Source: Dermatemys mawii (lineage: Eukaryota; Chordata; Testudines; Dermatemydidae). From it: a DNA stretch of 64,000 nt. The stretch covers positions 15,774,764-15,838,763 of the forward strand of contig ML677334.1 in assembly GCA_007922305.1 (NCBI GenBank), given 5' to 3'. The notes below the pieces were generated by a model. That model made no database searches. It worked only from the letters and a program-made list of their open reading frames with translations, and was not told the origin of the DNA. The translations under genes and the position numbers were made by a program. Positions within the stretch are counted from its first letter, which is position 1, and each line of letters begins with the position of its first letter. Below, piece after piece: positions 49,171 through 59,589 of the stretch.

Positions 49171-49914
49171 TCATGGAAAAGGTATTTGTATGTGAGCAAA
49201 GTGACAACATTATCTTAAGAGGAGAAAATTAACACTTCAACATGATTTAAGTATCAAACTTGCTAAAGTTTATTATAAAACTAAGCAGAGGGGACACTTG
49301 AAGTTTTGGGGAAATCAGAACTAGAGGAGTTTATAGTAAGCATTACGAGAATCAAGCAGAGACATTTATGGTTGATATTAATGAAATGAGGAAGAATGCA
49401 TACACAAACTCTGCAAAAGTCCCCATTTAAAGAAAAAAAACCCAATATTTGCCAATATCTACCACAGAATGGGGAGGAAAAGTTTTTCCTTAATCATTTC
49501 TCCACTCTAAATAGGAAAAAAAAAAGATATCTTGGAAACCATAGGGTGATAACTCTTGAGAGTACATTTATAAATAGTTGTAAAAGGATTGTTAATTAAT
49601 TAATAGATATCCTATTCATGCCTGGAACATGCTTTCTACGTGTTGGCATGATATGAGCATAACAACAAGTGTTTATAGATGATTATAAGGCATGGTTATA
49701 AGAAACCTATTAACTTGTCCAACTCTAGCAATCTTGAACAAATTGTTTATTGACCCATGTATTACTCCATGTTTTAGCTGTTTAAAAACTATAAATGTAC
49801 TCGTAACATAAAACATGATCTAGTAACCCAGGTGAAACGTCAAAAGTTTACTGGAAAAAATATTTACTTTTGTCAAGTATTTATATAGCAATAAAATACA
49901 GATTTTTGTCTAGG
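49171..49914. other. Noncoding stretch, possibly LINE 3' remnant at first
   Basis: 49171-49400 could be the 3' continuation of the LINE, too diverged to confirm. The rest is AT-rich and featureless. Confidence 0.35.
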
Positions 49915-49990
49915 GTTCCATTTGTGCTAGGTGCACTAAGATTACATATTGAAACAATGTCCCTGGGCTAAAGAGCTTACAATCTATAAA
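49915..49990. repeat. L2-like LINE/SINE 3' fragment
   Basis: 'GTGCTAGGTGCACTAAGATTACA' followed by 'AATGTCCCTGGGCTAAAGAGCTTACAATCTA' matches a familiar L2-type 3' tail ('gtccctgccccaaagagcttacaatctaa'). Confidence 0.6.
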
Positions 49991-50357
49991 TCTCCATGTA
50001 CCTGTCTATTGATACCAATAGTTCTATTGTAATAGTAATCATATTGTTCTATTTCACAAACCTGTGCTGACGCTGAGCTATCAGAGTGCCTTTTCCAAGT
50101 GTCTCCTTACAATTCTCAGTCTTCCTTGGAAGTTTTCCATTTTAAACAGTGGAACAAGTTAATGGTTTTCAGGTCACTTGATTCATTGCATGTATTACAA
50201 CTGAAAAAAAAATCAATAAAAATAACAGGTAAACAATTTAACTGTCAATCTTGCATCATCCATGGAAATAACTTATGATCATCTGTTCTTTTCTCTACCA
50301 CAAATACCTAATTTTTATTTTGGTATCTCCTCCAGCCCCAGTCGGGATTTGGGCCAG
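49991..50357. other. Noncoding stretch left of the transposon
   Basis: Nothing recognised. It forms the left flank of the CMC-like element, ending in TTA at 50358-50360. Confidence 0.45.
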
Positions 50358-50651
50358 TTACACTGCTCTACAGCCAAAGTGCTTCTGAAATAATCGTAGT
50401 CAAACTTTACTAATTCTGGGTCACTGAGAACGAAAATGATGCTTAAAATTGTTGATTGGCTCTAGTTTTCAAGATATGCTATTGGGTCAGTATATACGAC
50501 CCTTGACATGGGAATGGCGGAGGATAAGTGAGTTATAAAGGGAAGGGATCTCAATTTAAACCAGAAATGACTAAAATACATTTTTGACTGGATCTATGAA
50601 TAAATCTATGATTGGTTTTGGACAATACTTGCTTTTTAGGCAAAACAATGA

Positions 50652-50733
50652 ATGATGCAATCTGAAGCTGGTATTGCGTTATACATGATATGAATTGCAT
50701 CATGTTATTCCTAGAAGTCATGGATGATGCAAT
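50652..50733. promoter_or_regulatory. Three ATGATGCAAT decamers, alternating orientation
   Basis: The exact 10-mer ATGATGCAAT occurs at 50652-50661 and 50724-50733, with its inverse ATTGCATCAT at 50694-50703. They lie between the left end and the ORF of the transposon. Their spacing is about 42 and 30 bases. Such repeated subterminal words are often transposase binding sites, and ATGATGCAAT also resembles a C/EBP-ATF composite site. The role is inferred only. Confidence 0.45.
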
Positions 50734-50870
50734 CATAAGGAAGCTTACATCACTCTGCTGAACAAATTGCCCTATATCAGCTCTAGAAATCATACAGTGT
50801 CGTGCTCTTTTATTTGTCAGTGTTTGATTTTGCAAAGGGACGCATTTCTGTTTAGCCAAAGTGAGCAGAG

Positions 50871-52559
50871 ATGCCTTGTACTTGTGTGAACAGTGCAGAT
50901 AACTTCTGCTCTGTTTGTGGTGAAGTGACTTTTGCATCACAAAAGCGCAGTGTAACCACTATGGTTAAGAAAGCCTATCACCTTTATTTTGGCTGCAAAA
51001 TTGGAGATCAGGACAAGAGGTGGGCCCCACACATATGCTGCAACACTTGTGCAACAAATCTTCGCCAGTGGTTGAACAGGAAAAGGAAATCTATGCCTTT
51101 TGCAGTGCCAATGATTTGGAGAGAGCCAACAGATCATACCAGCAATTGTTACTTCTGCATGGTGCCTCCAGTTGGGAAAGGTGTGTCAAAGAAGAAAAAG
51201 TGGACTGTGCATTATCCAAACATTCCATCAGCTATACGCCCAATACCCCACGGAGGAGGACTGCCGGTTTCTGATGCACCAGAATCATTCTCACTTGAGT
51301 CAGACGAGGAAGAGGATGAAACTTCTGGTCCTGAACCATCAATGTCACAGGACCCACATTTTCTCCCATCCTCCCACTCTGAACCACACCTCATAACACA
51401 AGCTGAAATGAATGACCTTGTCAGGAATTTGGAACTACCCAAGAGTAAGGCAGAGCTGTTGGGCTCCAGACTACAGCAATGGAATCTCCTGGCAGGCGAT
51501 GTTAGGGTTTCCATGTTCCGTGACCGTCAAAAGGATCTTGTCCCATTCTTCTTCATGGAAGGTGATCTTGTAGCCTGCAACAACATCGATGTTGAGGGCT
51601 GCCATCACACCATCATTCACGATGCAGATGAGTGGAGACTCTTCATTGATTCATCGAAGACGAGTCTTAAAGCTGTTTTGCAGCATAATGGCAATGTTTT
51701 GCCATCAATTCCAGTTGTTCATGCAGTCCACGTGAAGAAAACCTATGACAACATGAAACAACTTTTGAGGTGCATAAACTATGACCAACATCAGTGGCAG
51801 CTTTCTGGCGATTTGAAGGTTGTTGCTCTCTTGCTTGAACTGCAGACTGGATACACAAAGTACTGCTGTTTTCTCTGTGAATGGGATAGTCGTGCAAGAG
51901 ATTCCCACTACATCAAGAAAGATTGGCTACTTCGACAGTCATTGGAGCCTGGGAGGAAAAGTGTTCAGCATCCACCACTTGTTGAATCAAGGAAGATTTT
52001 GTTACCACCCTTACACATCAAGCTGGGTCTGATGAAGAACTTTGTCAAGGCCATTGACAAAACACAAGCAGCTTTCAAGTACCTCCATGGAAAATTTCCA
52101 AGGTTAAGTGAAGCTAAGATAAAGGAAGGTGTCTTTGTTGGTCCTCAGATTCGTGAACTTCTTCGAGATAATGCAGTTGACCATGCACTGCGTGGCAAGG
52201 AAAAGATGGCATGGAAAGCCTTCCAGTCAATGGCAATACATTTTCTCGGAAACAACAAGGCAGACAACTACAGGTTGTTGGTGGAAAACCTCCTCAAGGC
52301 ATACAAAAGCCTTGGTTGCAACATGTCACTAAAGATACATTTTTTGCACTCTCATCTAGATTTTTTTCCACCGAACTGCGGAGCAGTGAGCGATGAGCAC
52401 AGCGAGCAATTTCACCAGGACATTGCAACAATGGAGAAACGCTATCAGGGCAAATGGAGCCCATCAATGCTTGCAGACTATTGCTGGACAGTGACAAGAG
52501 ATGCTCCATTTAATGAATACAAGAGACAAGCCAAGAAGTGCCGAGTAGACACGGAATAG
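50871..52559 (+). CDS. Putative CMC-type transposase, 562 aa, intact
   Basis: An uninterrupted single-exon ORF centred in the transposon at 50361-52904. The start is the first in-frame ATG, nine bases after an in-frame TGA (50862-50864). Residues 1-100 hold cysteine pairs C13-x2-C16, C57-x2-C60 and C93-x2-C96, the first two spaced like a ZAD-type zinc domain, probably for DNA binding or dimerisation. A Lys-rich patch (103-110) and an acidic Ser/Glu linker (140-175) follow. The C-terminal half has D260 (LFIDSS), D314 (SGDLK), C333-x2-C336, H382, H490-x2-H493-x-H495 and D508-E509-H510 with E512 and H515. D...D...E with a CxxC between the second D and the Glu resembles the CMC DDE fold. Expected role: nuclear excision and reinsertion of the element. 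I have seen near-identical 'uncharacterized' predicted proteins in turtles and invertebrates. The superfamily and catalytic residues are inferences. A domesticated host gene is less likely because the terminal repeats are still present. Confidence 0.7.
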   Translation: MPCTCVNSADNFCSVCGEVTFASQKRSVTTMVKKAYHLYFGCKIGDQDKRWAPHICCNTCATNLRQWLNRKRKSMPFAVPMIWREPTDHTSNCYFCMVPPVGKGVSKKKKWTVHYPNIPSAIRPIPHGGGLPVSDAPESFSLESDEEEDETSGPEPSMSQDPHFLPSSHSEPHLITQAEMNDLVRNLELPKSKAELLGSRLQQWNLLAGDVRVSMFRDRQKDLVPFFFMEGDLVACNNIDVEGCHHTIIHDADEWRLFIDSSKTSLKAVLQHNGNVLPSIPVVHAVHVKKTYDNMKQLLRCINYDQHQWQLSGDLKVVALLLELQTGYTKYCCFLCEWDSRARDSHYIKKDWLLRQSLEPGRKSVQHPPLVESRKILLPPLHIKLGLMKNFVKAIDKTQAAFKYLHGKFPRLSEAKIKEGVFVGPQIRELLRDNAVDHALRGKEKMAWKAFQSMAIHFLGNNKADNYRLLVENLLKAYKSLGCNMSLKIHFLHSHLDFFPPNCGAVSDEHSEQFHQDIATMEKRYQGKWSPSMLADYCWTVTRDAPFNEYKRQAKKCRVDTE

Positions 52560-52907
52560 GACTAAACTATGTACATAATAGTTTTTTGCCTTTTGTTTCA
52601 TAATACATTTTATGTATATAACCCTTTTGCTGATTTTTAAAATGTTACATAAAGAGGACAGGTGAAATATTATCATGTAAAGCAACCATAAACACATGAA
52701 AAGACCTAGGTTTACAATTTATGATTAAAACTCTACTATCTACACAATATACATAGACATAAAATGTAAAAACTTAAATATCTTAGAAACAGTAGCCAAT
52801 CAGTTGTTTTAATTGTCATATCTGAATTCAGCACATCAAAATACATAATAAATATCACATTTTATCTCTGAAGCAGACGACTTCTAAAAAATTGTAGACC
52901 AGTGTTG

Positions 52908-54507
52908 TCCGAGGCACTATATACAATTTTTCAAATGCTTTCTAATAGCTGTTTCTAATATCAAATTCCTATTTGCTCTATGTTACTGTATTGTTAATAA
53001 TTGCCTTCTTCAAATACTGATGTGAAGACACCATTTACATTTTCCACTGCTTATATTTGAGGAAGTAATTATCCCTTATGTGTCTGCCCTATTAGTGCCC
53101 CACTGGTTCCTTCAGTTTGTGTGTGTCTGGTATATTTAAAGATTATGTTAGGTATACATTCTGCAGACCACTTACATTTATGTAACATTTATGCAACCAC
53201 TGAGGTCAATAAGGTAGAATTAATATATCTGACAGAATGATTTGGGACTTATTTTTTTTATTAAAATCCTAAGCTATTTGTTTCATGTTTCTCCTTTTGC
53301 TCATTTGAAACTTTTTTCCTTCTGTGTTGTCCCCCTCTTTCGTCCCTCCCGCCACACTTAAGTCTCTAACAACACTGCACAATAAGAAATATCTATTTGT
53401 GTGTGTTGTGTTTTGGGCCATACTACTTCACCTTCTTTGGATTTGTCCATGTACTTCAATATGTGAGAACTGGTTTTGTGAGATGTTCTTTAGCAGCAAT
53501 GTCCAACAGAGTTAGCAGAGCTCCTGTTTCAGCCAATGAAAAAAATGTGTTTAACTTGCCTGCTATAGTTTTCTTCCACAGGATCATTATTTTCCCTGTT
53601 TTTAATTTCTAGGATCAAATTATGCGAAATGTTTCAAGTGAACCCGTTCACCAGATGAATGTCTATTAAGACAGGCAAAACTAACCACCATTAAAACACA
53701 TGCATACAAAAAAGAATTCATTTGGAAGATGGAAAAAGAGGCATAAATAATACAAAGGGGGCATTAGGAATAACCTTAGCAAACTATATAGGTGAATGGT
53801 TGATTTGGTGGAATAATTTCTCTGATTTAAGTGACGACTCTGGAATTTGTCACTGGTAATAACAGGGTTAAGTTTTTTTCTCCATATGATGCCTTTAGAA
53901 AGTTGACTTCTGGCATTATTTTTTCTCTTAGAAAGAAAGGAGGGTTGTGGCATTGTTGGTTTTGATTAAATTAAGGTGTCAGGAATGTGTTTTAATCTGC
54001 TTCTTAAAACTGATTGATTTGTTTGCCTAGTATCTGTAGTATTACTGAAACCTTAATGAACTTCATTTGCTGTTCTCAGGATTGGAATAAAATACTTAAC
54101 TGTATTGCACTTGCATATTTCGTCCAAGGAAATCAGTGTGTTCAAATATTAATTAAGCCTCTCAATGCCACTTTGAGGTAGATACTCTACCTCTGGCCAT
54201 TTTGATTATCTGTCAGAAAACATTTTTTGTATTCAGAACTTTTGTTTAGTACTTTTTTTTCTCTCTCATGATAAAATAATGTATATGGAGAGACAAGATT
54301 GTGGAATCATGCAGGATGCTTACCTGGCACTGGGAAGGAGTGTAAGAACTTTGAGGGGTGGATCTGTGACTGGAGACCCTCTGCCCATTTAGATTTGCAG
54401 CAGTCAGTCATCACTATCAGTTGAAAAGAAGCAGTTCTTCACTGGGGCCAGCTGTGTAGATAATTTTATTGTGAAGAGGACTGAGGCAGCTCCATGAGTG
54501 TCTTTAC
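52908..54507. other. Noncoding stretch, nothing recognised
   Basis: AT-rich right flank of the transposon. Short open frames of 63-90 codons at 53324-53953 have no motif. Confidence 0.45.
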
Positions 54508-54511
54508 CTAT

Positions 54512-55174
54512 TGTGACGGAGTCAGACTAGAAGGATATAGGAAAGTGCTGGAAGGCAGGTATATTAGCCTTAGGATGTGCAGGTCCTTGTTCCCTGGATA
54601 GCCAAACAAAGGCTACTCCAGACCAATCAAGACACCTGGGGCCAATTAAGAACCTTCTAGAAAGGAGTAGAAACAGCTAGCCTAATTGGGACACCTGAAG
54701 CCAATCAGGGACTGGCTGAATCCAGATAAAAACCTCCCAGTTAGTCAGGTGGGCTGTGGGTGTCAGGAGCTGAGAGAGGAAGTTGTGCTGTTGGTGAGAC
54801 TGAGTGGTGGACAACATATCATACAGAAGGAAGGAGGCCCTGAGGTAAGGGTGAAGTGGAGTTTGAAGAAGCAGAGACTGCTGTGGGGAAGTAGCCCAGG
54901 GAATTGTATTGTGTTTTGTGCCTAAAAGGTCAGCCATCTTAGCTGAAACTATTAGGGTCCCTGGGCTGGAGTCTGGAGTAGAGGGCGGGCCCGGGCTCCT
55001 TCCCACTTTTCCATCTTCCATACTGGCCTGTGATGAAGGTAACTCACTAGGTGGTGACTCTTGCCAATTATACTGAGAAAGGGAGGTCACTCTGGGGCCT
55101 AGATGAGTTTCTGAGGCCCCTAAATCTGCCAGGAAGTGTAGGACCCACAAGTACAAACTTGGAGCTTTGTCACA
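54512..55174 (+). mobile_element. LTR-like element (TGTGACGGAG...TTTGTCACA), copy B
   Basis: A 663-bp element with TG...CA ends and an exact 4-bp target duplication CTAT (54508-54511 and 55175-55178). It aligns over its whole length with copy A at 18591, with about 30 base differences plus a few small indels by eye, so both are relatively young. CCAAT-type boxes and the 'GGAGTAGAGGGCGGGCCCGGG' block are conserved. A 159-codon minus-strand open frame (54677-55156) crosses it. Its counterpart in copy A is broken by a frameshift, so it is not a conserved protein. Confidence 0.8.
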
Positions 55175-55178
55175 CTAT

Positions 55179-56179
55179 ACAGCCACCTAGGAAGCATGTC
55201 ACATTTTTTTACTTTCTGAGCTAAGATTTTCTTCATCTGTTCAGTCTCTTTTTCTATGATAGATGAATGGAAAAGCCTATTTTTTTTCCCAACAAAGACT
55301 AGGAGGTGGGGAGTAGAGAGGGATGATGGAGAGTGAAAGAGAAGAGAGTAGGGTAATGATGTAAAAGAGGGGAAGATATTACTAGTAATGGGGCAGGGAA
55401 AGAGAGAGAGTCCTTAGGAAAAAAAGCACTGGAGAGCATCCATTCTTTCATTTTTTTGAATCAGCAACATCTCAGCACCAGAATCATGGAAGAAATTAGT
55501 GTAAACCTCAACATTCACAATATCTCTCATTTCAGGATCCTCAACTATCAGAATTGGAGTCCAGGGGACAAAAATGTGATAGGGTAAATGCGTTATCTGA
55601 GTCAAACAGAGAACAATTGGTGACATCACCGCATATAGAGCTGATCAGGAAAAGTAACAAATTTTCAGAAACCTTGAAATCATCATTGGAAAAAGCTGAA
55701 TTTTTGTTTTCCAAAATATTCCATGAACTACATCAATTATTTTTGTTTCAGGCTTGGTAAATTGTGAAAATCTTTCAATTCTGAAATTGAAAAAATCTTC
55801 AAAAATGAAGCATTTCCACTTGGAGAAAAATAATTGAAACCTGTGCTAAGATTTATTAATGGAAAATTCAGAACCCATAGGTTTTAGAGTAGTCACAAGG
55901 GACCAAGTCCTTCTGGGAAACCCAGTTTTTACTCAGTAGTAAAGGGTATCATTGATTTGAATGGCCCAAAGATCAGGCCAATGGTGAGAAGCCAACAAGA
56001 TACAAGTTTTCACCGTTAGATGGATACTGCAAAAATTACAATTTTAGTAGCATGCGCAAGGTCTTCACATCATAGAGCAAAGAAGTCATGGATCCTCTAT
56101 ATTTCAATGACTTCAGCACACCATATTATTGAAAATATATATTGACAATTTGGAGTGAGATTCAGGAAGAGTCAAAAAT
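55179..56179. other. Noncoding stretch with a GA-rich patch
   Basis: A purine-rich patch spans 55298-55420. The rest has no recognisable repeat or gene. Confidence 0.45.
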
Positions 56180-56425
56180 AATGATGGGCTGAAGAATTTG
56201 ATATAAAAAGATATAAATTGTTAAATAGGGACATATTCACTTGGCAGTGACTATGAGTAGATAAATCACCAAGAAGGGATGGGAATTATTTTAATGTGGT
56301 GTAGTGATATCTATTAAATGTGATAAAATCAGGAAAGGGAAAGAAAAAACATGCTGAATATCATGAAAAAAATCCTGACAGTGAGAAACATTAGGCTGTA
56401 GAATAGTTTCTCAAAGGGAACCAAT
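56180..56425 (+). mobile_element. CR1 LINE 3' fragment, plus strand
   Basis: 'TGCTGAATATCATGAAAAAAATCCTGACAGTGAG' near 56352 corresponds to the CR1 C-terminal 'RLNIRKNFLTVR' coding segment. 'AAACATTAGGCTGTAGAATAGTTTCTCAAAGG' fits the next 'HWNxLPxE' segment. Upstream 'TAAATTGTTAAATAGGGACATATTCAC' also fits the family. Degenerate. Confidence 0.5.
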
Positions 56426-57346
56426 CACTTGGGTCTTTTCCATCAGGAACTTCCTCGATTTTTCTGAATATTGGTACTCAGTTACTCATGTCCAAATAAC
56501 AGTCTAAACAAGAGAGAGAATTTAAGTGACTTCCTGAGTCCCTCATTAATTTCCAGGAAGCTAAGTTACATACACTAATTCAAATATTCCTTGTTAGGGG
56601 TTAAGAATAGACACCCCCCAATATGTGTGCGTACATAATTAAAATCTGTTTCTTGAATATATGAATTCAGCTCTTTCACTAAGTGCAGGCTTCAATCTTA
56701 TTTTTTATTGCTTGCCACTTATTTTGTCAATTCTCTGCAAAAAGTCTATGGCTTCAGGCAATAGCCAAGGTAAAGATCAGAGCTGTACAAAAACATATGT
56801 TCATTTTGCAAGGGATGCAAAATATTGTGTACAGTGAAAGTCACATGGGTTGACAAGGCTTGAAGTTCAAATGAGACATGGTTAATCTCATTTCAAACAC
56901 ATAGACAAGAATCAGTGGTTTGCTAAACTGAAAGTAAGAATAAACGCTTAGAACTCCAGTCTCCAAGAAGCAGATTTATTTTCTAAGAATCTAGCTGATT
57001 ATTATTTTATGAGCCAAAATCTTACTATGGGGACAATTCAGGCAAGTGGGAAAATGCGGGGTTGGCAGTAGATCTCAGTCAAGAATAGTCAGATCTAACA
57101 AATTTCACTCATTCAGAGGAAATTTCCCTCATTTTTTTTTTCATTAAAAACATCTCCCTCTTCTGAAGAAGTATTTTACTGACTGTCTCAAGACTTCAGA
57201 AAAATTTTGTTTTTTTTAAAGTCTTCCTTGTTCATATTGTCACAGCTTGACAGCCAGGACACCTCTGATGCAATATCAGAACTCTGGTAACAAGAAAACA
57301 AATTTCCCAAGACAAAAATGAGCTATAATTATTATTGACTGTAGTG
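56426..57346. other. Noncoding stretch, nothing recognised
   Basis: AT-rich, no credible open frame or repeat. Confidence 0.45.
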
Positions 57347-57420
57347 TAGTTGTAGTTGTGTCAGTCCCAGGATAAAGTGGTCCAATAAAAGATATTACCT
57401 CATTCACCTTGTCTCTCTAT
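57347..57420. repeat. Fragment of the 23391-type palindromic repeat
   Basis: 'GTAGTTGTGTCAGTCCCAGGATA' is followed directly by 'GGTCCAATAAAAGATATTACCTCATTCACC', the same text as the right arm of the element at 23391. The left arm and loop are missing, so this looks like an internal deletion of the palindrome. Confidence 0.6.
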
Positions 57421-58377
57421 AGTTATGTGAGGTCAGCCCAAATATAAAATGCTGGCCGTTTCCAATAACGGTGAATTACAATGGAAGCACATCAGATTTT
57501 TCAGAAGCACACAGAGAATAAATGCTTCCTTTTCAGGTTCAGCAAGAGAAATGTGATCTTGATGTAAGGAGGAGAATCTGAAAATGTTGAACAGAGCTGA
57601 ATCAAGTTTTAAAACTATTTCCAAAAGTTCTTAAGCACATGCTTAACTTTACCTTGAAACCAATGTTTAAATCTTTGAAACTCAATCATTTGCTTTGCAG
57701 AATGTGGATACTGACAAGTAAAATGTATAAAATCAGACTATTCCCACTAAGGGTGGAACTTAGAGAAGGTGGTGATATCTAGGTCACTGCTTGCCAATGA
57801 GATACTGGAGTACGGGATAAAAGCGTGATATTTTTTTCTCTGACTTTTGTAGGTGGATCAGAAAGCACTACTAAAATGCATCTTCTTTCTCTGAGGAAAC
57901 CAAGTGATAATGGCTTCTGGTGAAATGGACTGATCCTCCTTGTTGCAGTGAATATGCTTAAGGCAACTGTGCATGGCCCAGAGTGACCTTGTGCCTTGCC
58001 TCACTCATGCTATTTGAACAACCCAGGTGGAAAGTTGAAATACCTAATGAAAAACTGCCTGAAGAAATACACAGATGACAGTTAAAACGGGGTGGGAGAG
58101 GGAGCCAACATGCCACGTTTGTGGAAACTGTTTGCAGATATGAAGAGCATATGAGTGAATCGTTGCCCGCATGCTGTTCAAACTCCAACCAAGGCTGGTT
58201 TCATATATTTCTGTAGTTTGAATCAAATAGTTTGCACAGATTTTTTTTCCTCTTTAAAATAGTGTTTATTTTTAGTAGTACGTGTAGCAAACACACACTG
58301 CTTTTCTGCAGGGCTAGGATAGTTTGTCTGCTGACATCAGTAAAGTCCTAGAATATCTACAAAGACATTATTGAATG
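57421..58377. other. Noncoding stretch, nothing recognised
   Basis: No repeat named. Minus-strand open frames of 60-76 codons at 57958-58226 have no motif. Confidence 0.45.
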
Positions 58378-58580
58378 GATGATCCAGTGGTTAGAGCACT
58401 AAGCTAAAACTTGATGGACTGAATTCCTTGCTCCGGCGTAGACTCCCGGTGTGACCCTAAGGAAGTCACTTAGTTTCATTATATCTGTAAAATGGGGATA
58501 ATAGAATTTCCTTACCTCAATTTATTTTTTTTTCTGAGGCACTTGGATGCTGTTCTAATGTGGCTCCTAAGATAGACAGA
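58378..58580 (+). repeat. MIR-type SINE, plus strand, near full length
   Basis: It has a tRNA-derived head ('GATCCAGTGGTTAGAGCAC', a recognisable A-box region), the core 'GTGTGACCCTAAGGAAGTCAC', then 'ATCTGTAAAATGGGGATAATA'. A 'GAGGCACTTGGATGCT...CCTAAGATAGACA' tail follows, typical of reptile MIR copies. The B-box region is degenerate, so it is unlikely to be transcribed by Pol III. Confidence 0.85.
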
Positions 58581-59589
58581 CAAACTGTAGAGGGAGATGT
58601 TTTGTTTTTGTCTTGAGATACTTAAAACTCCAGAGGAGTTTGCAACTTTTGCTAACGTGGAATGTTCTATTCCAAGCTGAAGGTGAATTTCTTGCTTTTG
58701 AATCAGTGAAACTTTGCTTCCCTTGGACAGCCAACTGTGTTTTGTTTTTGTTGGGTTTTTTTGCTAATGAGGTAGAAATTGTTTTCTGTAGTGAAATGTT
58801 TGTTTTGTTGTTTTGGGAAAGTATTCAGTTTCTGTATTATGAGAAACGTTTTTTCCCTGGAAAGCCAGATGTCCCTAATATTTAATGCTAATAGTTTATA
58901 AGCTATTTATTAGACAACTAATTCCCATGTGTAAAACTGTTTTGTTACACAATGTCTCAGGCAGTCTGATTGTTTTTTGATATTTCAAAGGTCATTGTAT
59001 ATAGCATACACTAAAATGTATGTGCATAGGTATGAAGATATTATATACACTGTATTTCACTTACACAGAATGATGAGGGGAGCTAATCACAGAAGATATT
59101 GCTTGGTATTATCAATAAGTTAAATAAACAAGTCTAACTTCTTTGAGCAACTGAACTGCATTGGATCGGAGGTGATGTGAAGCTTTGAGATGAACTTTTT
59201 CTCATCAATAAGCCTGCAATCCCTTGTTAAGAAGCTTTGCTTCTGAAACCCTCTTGGGGTTTACTAAATGAATTTAAAGCAATACAGATACTTTCCAAAT
59301 CCTATAACAGAATTCACAAGAAAGCCAAATAAGCTGGAAAAAATTCTGTAAGTAGGGGAAGGCAGTTCATGTTGAATTAATGAAAACTGGGGAAAAAAAG
59401 TTGAATCCTCTGGTTGCTTTTAACCAGCCACTGTAACAGTGTCTGAACAAATAACTAAGAAAGGACAGCAAGGGGTGAGTTCTAAGAACTGTAACATCTT
59501 ACACTGCAAGATAATTTGTGATTTTTTTTTCCAATGTCATTTCTGCATCAAAGTCTTAGACTTTTTTGAATACACTTCTTTGTACAATT
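58581..59589. other. Noncoding stretch, nothing recognised
   Basis: A 90-codon open frame at 58613-58885 (+) is Phe/Leu/Val-rich because of T-rich DNA, with no domain. No repeat named. Confidence 0.45.

Larger units (their letters stand above)
50361..52904 (+). mobile_element. Complete CACTA/CMC-like DNA transposon
   Basis: A 2,544-bp element starting CACTGCTCTACA and ending, read inverted, CACTGGTCTACA (11 of 12). Further in, the ends stay related: GCTTCTGAAATAAT versus GCTTCAGAGATAAA, and TTGTTGATTGGCTCTAGTTTTCAAGATAT versus its counterpart TGATTGGCTACTGTTTCTAAGATAT. The inverted repeats therefore run imperfectly for about 130 bases. Flanking bases are TTA (50358-50360) and TTG (52905-52907), compatible with a 3-bp target duplication carrying one change. 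CAC-type termini and short targets point to the CACTA/Mirage/Chapaev group. The single ORF at 50871-52559 is uninterrupted. A possible AATAAA lies at 52847-52852, inside the right end. Confidence 0.75.

Noticed and set aside
50551..50940. 129-codon minus-strand open frame at the transposon 5' region
   Set aside because: It overlaps the start of the 562-codon ORF and the noncoding left arm. It has no motif, and the plus-strand protein is clearly the coding one.
58378..58450. tRNA gene suggested by an A-box-like 'TGGTTAGAGCAC'
   Set aside because: It is the tRNA-derived head of a MIR SINE. No cloverleaf or intact B box follows.
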